The translations under genes and the position numbers were made by a program. DNA of 64,000 nucleotides from NCBI GenBank assembly GCA_033675545.1, contig JAWDGP010003613.1:415001-479000 (forward strand), given 5' to 3'. The notes below the pieces were generated by a model. That model did not search any database, was not told where the DNA came from, and worked only from the letters and a program-made list of their open reading frames with translations. Source of the stretch: Elysia crispata (Eukaryota > Mollusca > Gastropoda > Plakobranchidae). This document shows, in pieces, positions 59,163-64,000 of the stretch (the first letter of the stretch is position 1; each line of letters opens with the position of its first letter).

Positions 59163-60459
59163 ATCAAGATAGAAGCCTGGATGCCCCTTACTGTGTCAAG
59201 GATAAACTCGTCTTGGAGGCAACAAGTAAGACCATGGCCGAGTTCAATTGAGAAAATGGGTTGGATGGATTGTTGGGCAGATCGAGCAAGGTACATAACA
59301 TGGAAACAGCTGAGTACTCTACAAGCGACTGCTAGACTACGCAATGATCACGGTATTTCTCACTGCTAAAGACATTAGTCATCACTTGTGTTTAATATAG
59401 AAACTAGAATCGGCTTTCCCCACAAAAAAAAGTCCAAAACGTGATTGCTAATGTCGCAGATATAAGGCAACTGCCAGAGAAGAAAATCGTCCGAAAGTAT
59501 TTAAATCTGTACCTTTAGGTACACCATGACGTCAAGTCTTCACGTAACCACGCCCCCTTCTAAGTGAAAGTCGTTGCCATATTTTAGTAATCCCCAATTC
59601 CTAAACAGCTTTTAGGTAATGTAAACTTTTTGATTGGTGAGTAATTTTTTTTTCTTTTAATTCGTGCCATACTCATTATGAAGCAGGCAGAATCGTTAAA
59701 ATAAAAAAAAAATTAAACAAAAACAGCACGAAAAAGAAAATGAGTGACGAAATTGGACATAGGAAATCGACAATTTTCCCACGTCATGTTTCCACCTATT
59801 TTAGGCGGAGGGGTGCCCAAGGATCTAGTAAAAGACATACATGAGCAGGCAGATCATACTTTATACATTGTTATTTGATTTCACTGTTTAACATTAGATT
59901 CAGAGATGGCATCTACGGTATACCGTTCGAAAAATTGAAACTCATAAAACAGAACAGGTTAGGTAGGATGTGTTATTTTAAGTATAGTCACGTAAGTTTT
60001 TTTTTTTTTTTTTCACAAGCATTCGTAAGATAAAATTTCATGCTTATTTCAGCTTTGATCAAGTGCAATCTGTTTCTCCCACATTCATATTGATCACCAC
60101 ACTCGGAGGCAAATTTCATGGCCTGTTTCGACTAAATTTAATACAAGGTGTTTTTTTCCATCGTGGTGAGCAAACATTTTCTGACACAGGTTTCTAGACA
60201 GTGCACCAAGTAAATTAATGACATCGTGGGTATAGAAGAAACTGAATCATTTTACATCCTTTTTGTAGAAGTTCAGCCAAATTAAAAACAATTTTTTGAA
60301 GAGTTATATTTCACGAAAGACTATGTCTTTGCGTGACGCGCCCTCCATAACACATTAAGAATGCATGTATTATAACTTGAAAATTACCATCAGCATCACT
60401 TTTAGGAATCACGCACTCAAAAGATGGAACAAATTTATCATGTTATATATCTTGTCGAC

Positions 60460-60720
60460 TAGCACCGAGGGTACCCCTCGTGTCAACGCAAACTGCAAGG
60501 GTTTTCTTTAAGAGGACAAACGGAGAATGCACCAGGGCATTATTAGACGCGCAAAGGGCAGTTCAACTAGCCCGGACGTCTGATCGCATAGAGAAAGCGG
60601 CCGGCTTCTCTCCCGAGAAGGGACGGAGAGAAGCAGGTTTCTCGGAAGTGGGATTCTACCTCTAGAATGAGGCTGGCCAGCGATAAAGGTTCATTTTGCC
60701 AGGCAAAGGGAGGCCCCAAA
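60460..60720. other. GC-richer island with a hairpin
   Basis: About 250 bp clearly richer in GC than its flanks, with several CpGs. GCTTCTCTCC (60604-60613) and GGAGAGAAGC (60625-60634) form a perfect 10-bp stem. It contains a 61-codon open frame with no recognisable product. It could be a regulatory island, an upstream exon or a transposon piece. Confidence 0.4.
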
Positions 60721-62403
60721 CATTAACTTCATACAAGCTCCAAGCATGGACTCAATGGCTATGAATATTTGTCAGCATCACTTGCTAGCCTCACGTGATG
60801 CAAGGTGTTACCAGTGCTTCAAAGGTCAAAGGCTATTGGACAATCATCAAGATACACTTTTCATATCATATGCTGTGAATGAAGTAGAAAAAAAAGATGT
60901 CCTCGAGTGACCATCAAAGCATACTGTGAGAACAATGATAACAACTTTTTAGGATCCATGATAATCAAGTGAATTTTTACCGGCAACATTTTGACTTATC
61001 TTTCCCTCTATCCTAGCTCGGTGTCTCTTGCAGAATTTAAAAAAATATATACACATTGTACTACCGGTACGTAAGTTTCAAAATAATTTTATGAGAATGG
61101 TTTCTATCTTGGGCAAATTACGATTTATTTGAAAGCAAACTAATTCGATTGCCATGCGCTTAGTCCACAAATTAGGCCTACTTTACACACTGTAGGATAA
61201 TCGAAATGAATTCAGTAATTGGTTATAATAGTTCAGTGCACAGTCATATTCTATCGAAACACTGATACGATATATATATATATATATTTATATTTACCTT
61301 CCTGTTTGCCTATCTGCCTAACCATTGGTTTGCTAAAACACTTAAGCTAATTAAAAACAAAAACAAAACAAGTCGAGGCACGCTCCGGCAGCACTGATGA
61401 ATTTTATCAGTACTTTAAAGTTTCAACAATCGAGTTTAATAAGCGAAGGAAGGAAAATTAAAACCCCTCCAAAAAGTTAAGCAAAACTAGGTGACATTGT
61501 GTAAGCTCAACGTTTGAAGCGATGTCAGCTTTTAAAAGGATCTTAAAATAGAAATTGGAAAGTACAGAATAAGCTGACACTTCAGTGAAAGAGTGAAAAC
61601 CATTCTATCAGGAGTGTAAAATAACCACCTAAATGGACCTCATACCACATCACATCATATTCAAAGATATTTGCTACTTCATTTTTGGAGCTTTGCCGAA
61701 CTTTACGACAATTCTTTAAGCGCCAGGTTAAATTACTGATATAATTAACGATTTGCCCCAATCAATAATAATAAATAAGCTTATAAAAAACCAAACTAAA
61801 AAAAAACAATTGCAGCAGCAGCTGCTGTCAAAGCTTGCTCAATTCAACTAAACTTACAGGTTTCACAAGTATTGAAAAACGTTTTGAATTTATTTTCAAA
61901 GGGAATTTATCAGTGACAATTTTAGCTAAGAACATTTTATTCAGTTCTCGCCTCTCCATGTAAGTCACATTCCGTCCTACCAAACAACTTAAATCTGTCT
62001 TACACTTAGGAGTTCTCCTTTACTATGCTACTCTAACCGATTTGTAAGCGTCACTGTAGCCTGAAACGGAGACTGGCTTAACAACCCTTCTCTGCGTCTG
62101 TCTCTCTCGCTCGTTCTCTGTAAAAGAGCATTAATTCAGTCTGTTTCAAGTGTTAACAAAAATATAAACTAAACACTGTTTCCCAGTCTTTTTTATATTA
62201 GTAATAGAAATATAAGTTATTTGTAATTTTTTTCGACATCGTCAGCTGTTATTGCCCCCCCATTCCAAAAAAAAATAAATTATAAAATAAAAAAAATAAG
62301 ATAAAACCAATTAAACAAGAACTTTAAAAAAAAACACTAAAAATTTTAAGACAAAACCCAATAAGAATAACCATTAAAAAAAAAATCCCCAAACAACAAT
62401 ATT

Positions 62404-62480
62404 ATGGTAGCGCATCGCAGTATTTAGCGTGCACGACTTCGTACCAGGTGACTGTAAGTTTGATCCCAACCGATGATCTA
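62404..62480 (+). mobile_element. tRNA-derived SINE-like head
   Basis: TTAGCGTGCACGACTTCGTA, then CCAGGTGACTG and GTTTGATCCCAACC resemble the A-box and B-box halves of tRNA-derived SINEs; the B-box differs from GGTTCGAATCC by a few bases. It is followed about 40 nt later by an A-run at 62519. No clean cloverleaf, so not a tRNA gene. Confidence 0.5.
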
Positions 62481-64000
62481 ATCTTTAATGACACGTAACG
62501 TTGCTATCGCGTTAATTTAAAAAAAAAAAAAGAAATGTTTAATTTAAGGCCAATGGGTGACAAATGAAATTGCATGGTATGTTCGCAAAACATGGCTATC
62601 TAAAAATTTACGGACTGTCTACGTGAACCTGGCATTGCGTTTGATTAGTTTACAACAAACTATAACCAAGGGAAGCTACTGTGTAAATCTAGTGCTAAGT
62701 CAAGAAAACGTCTTTACGTCCCTTAACTTACACAATTGCTTTTATGCTGTCTGATTTTTTTTGAGTGGTTTACATACATTTTATATCCTTAGCAAAACCT
62801 GTATTTTTTTTTCAAACAAACCACATGGCAGAGAAAAAGATTTATGCTTGTCATATGATTTGGCCAAATCAATCAAAGTTAAAGTTAAGCAGCTGCAATA
62901 TATTGTAAAATCTTAAACCATACGGGCAATATTATATAATGCCCTGTAAAATTTGAAGTTTCATTGAAGTATTGTTATTGAGAACATTGTGATCGAAAAT
63001 AATATTTCACTAGTTTTGTAAAATCCAAATCTATTTACGATTCCTTCTAAACATTCAAACATGTAGGTTAAAATGATGAGCAGCTATGAATTTCGGCGTG
63101 GTAATGAACTTTTGGAACTTTTTTCAGGGAATTTGAAGCATTTGATCCAAAAAAAAAAAATAAACAACAACTTTAAAAGCATCTTTAAATAGATTAGAAG
63201 AGTACATAGTTTAATAAGTTCCCACACTGGGATAATCAATATAGTAATTGTAATAATAATAGATTATCTAAGTCTTTTCAATTACAATTTTCTTCCGTGT
63301 GAGAAGTTTGTCTCTTTTAATATTTAACGCGAATTATTCTAAAACTCAGAAGTTACAGATGAGGCCATTGATCTGAGAAATAACATTATGTGATGATAGT
63401 TTTTGCGGTACTATACTGAAGCTTCTATACCCTTTATTTTTTACAACCAGCTTGAGACTTCAGACTCTTTAATTAGTTGCGCCTAATAACCTATGAAATG
63501 AAATACTGTTACTATTTTTATTTACCAGTCTATAATCTGTTAGCTAACACCTGGAGTTGATAATACTTGGCAGAGTATCAAGCAATAACAAACAAACAAA
63601 CAAACAAAAAACAAAAAAAAACAAAAACAAAACAACCCCCCACCCCTAAATATCTAATAGTGTTAAAAGTTATTTTATTACCTACAAAGAACTTCATTTG
63701 TGACATGTCACAGGCAAGTTAAAAAAAAAGTTAGGAAAAAAAAAACAGTTTGGTTTGCAGTTTTTCATTCTTTTTTTCAAAGATCCCTCTAATAGCTCAT
63801 TAGGCTATTAAGTTAAAAGAAATACCCTGAGATGCACTGCCTTGAGAGGATTCATACCTGTCCATTATTTGTACGTTAATGACAATAAAGGAATTGAAAA
63901 GAATCTTTTTTTTCTAAAGTTGGTTAATTATTCTTGTTGTTAAAATGCAATGAATATTGTCCCTAACAGGGTAAATGTATATAACCACTTATCTCTTCGA

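Larger units (their letters stand above)
59370..64000. other. Region upstream of CK1
   Basis: No recognised gene. Holds the GC island, the SINE-like head, (TA)n at about 61270-61287 and many A-runs. Confidence 0.65.

Noticed and set aside
58916..59344. 142-codon minus-strand frame upstream of the CK1 ATG
   Set aside because: Stops before the kinase start and covers the promoter/5' UTR-like block; no domain seen and an in-frame stop at 58817-58819 separates it from the kinase.
62404..62480. Functional tRNA gene
   Set aside because: No complete cloverleaf or acceptor stem pairing visible; kept only as SINE-like.

Overview
The window looks like animal nuclear DNA. It is AT-rich, has introns with GT/AG borders and is full of microsatellites and small transposon copies. 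It carries two conserved genes that point toward each other (tail to tail). Tail features and the abundance of AGATCT-type simple sequence and small DNA-transposon copies suggest a lophotrochozoan, probably a mollusc, but that is inference and not proven here.

Left half, + strand: a complete splicing factor 1 gene (SF1, branch-point binding protein), rebuilt by eye as 13 coding exons from 2243 to 21689. All exon phases agree and the joined frame gives 694 residues. Visible in order are the U2AF-binding basic-Trp motif, the SPSP phosphorylation motif, KH plus QUA2, a CCHC zinc knuckle and a long Pro/Gln/Met tail. Exon 12 can also be read straight through its splice donor for about 233 more codons to a stop at 19011, which gives a second, unrelated C-terminus (802 residues).

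Right half, - strand: a complete casein kinase 1 delta/epsilon-type kinase gene (the clock and Wnt/Hedgehog kinase) with its ATG at 58801 and seven shared coding exons down to 46396. It then has two alternative last exons, 40098-39833 and 33178-32913. Both start with the same phase and the same ATGT bases, and both are exactly 266 coding nt, so both isoforms are 429 residues with different tails.

The 11 kb between the two 3' ends (about 21.7-32.6 kb) has no recognisable intact gene. It holds a 72-bp tandem repeat, a pogo/Tigger-type MITE, a hAT-type MITE and one exon-like but broken coding remnant. Introns hold further elements: a TA-flanked MITE, a second pogo-type copy in opposite orientation, an antisense non-LTR reverse transcriptase relic, and a 45-bp stem-loop insertion flanked by a 14-bp target duplication. 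The left end (1-1830) is dominated by very long trinucleotide and dinucleotide arrays. The right end (59-64 kb) holds the kinase promoter region (NRF1-like and ETS-like sites), a GC-richer island and a tRNA-derived SINE-like head.

Exon borders come from reading splice sites and matching to remembered family sequences. No alignment or RNA data were available. Most other open frames in the window are short, low-complexity or antisense shadows and were not annotated.
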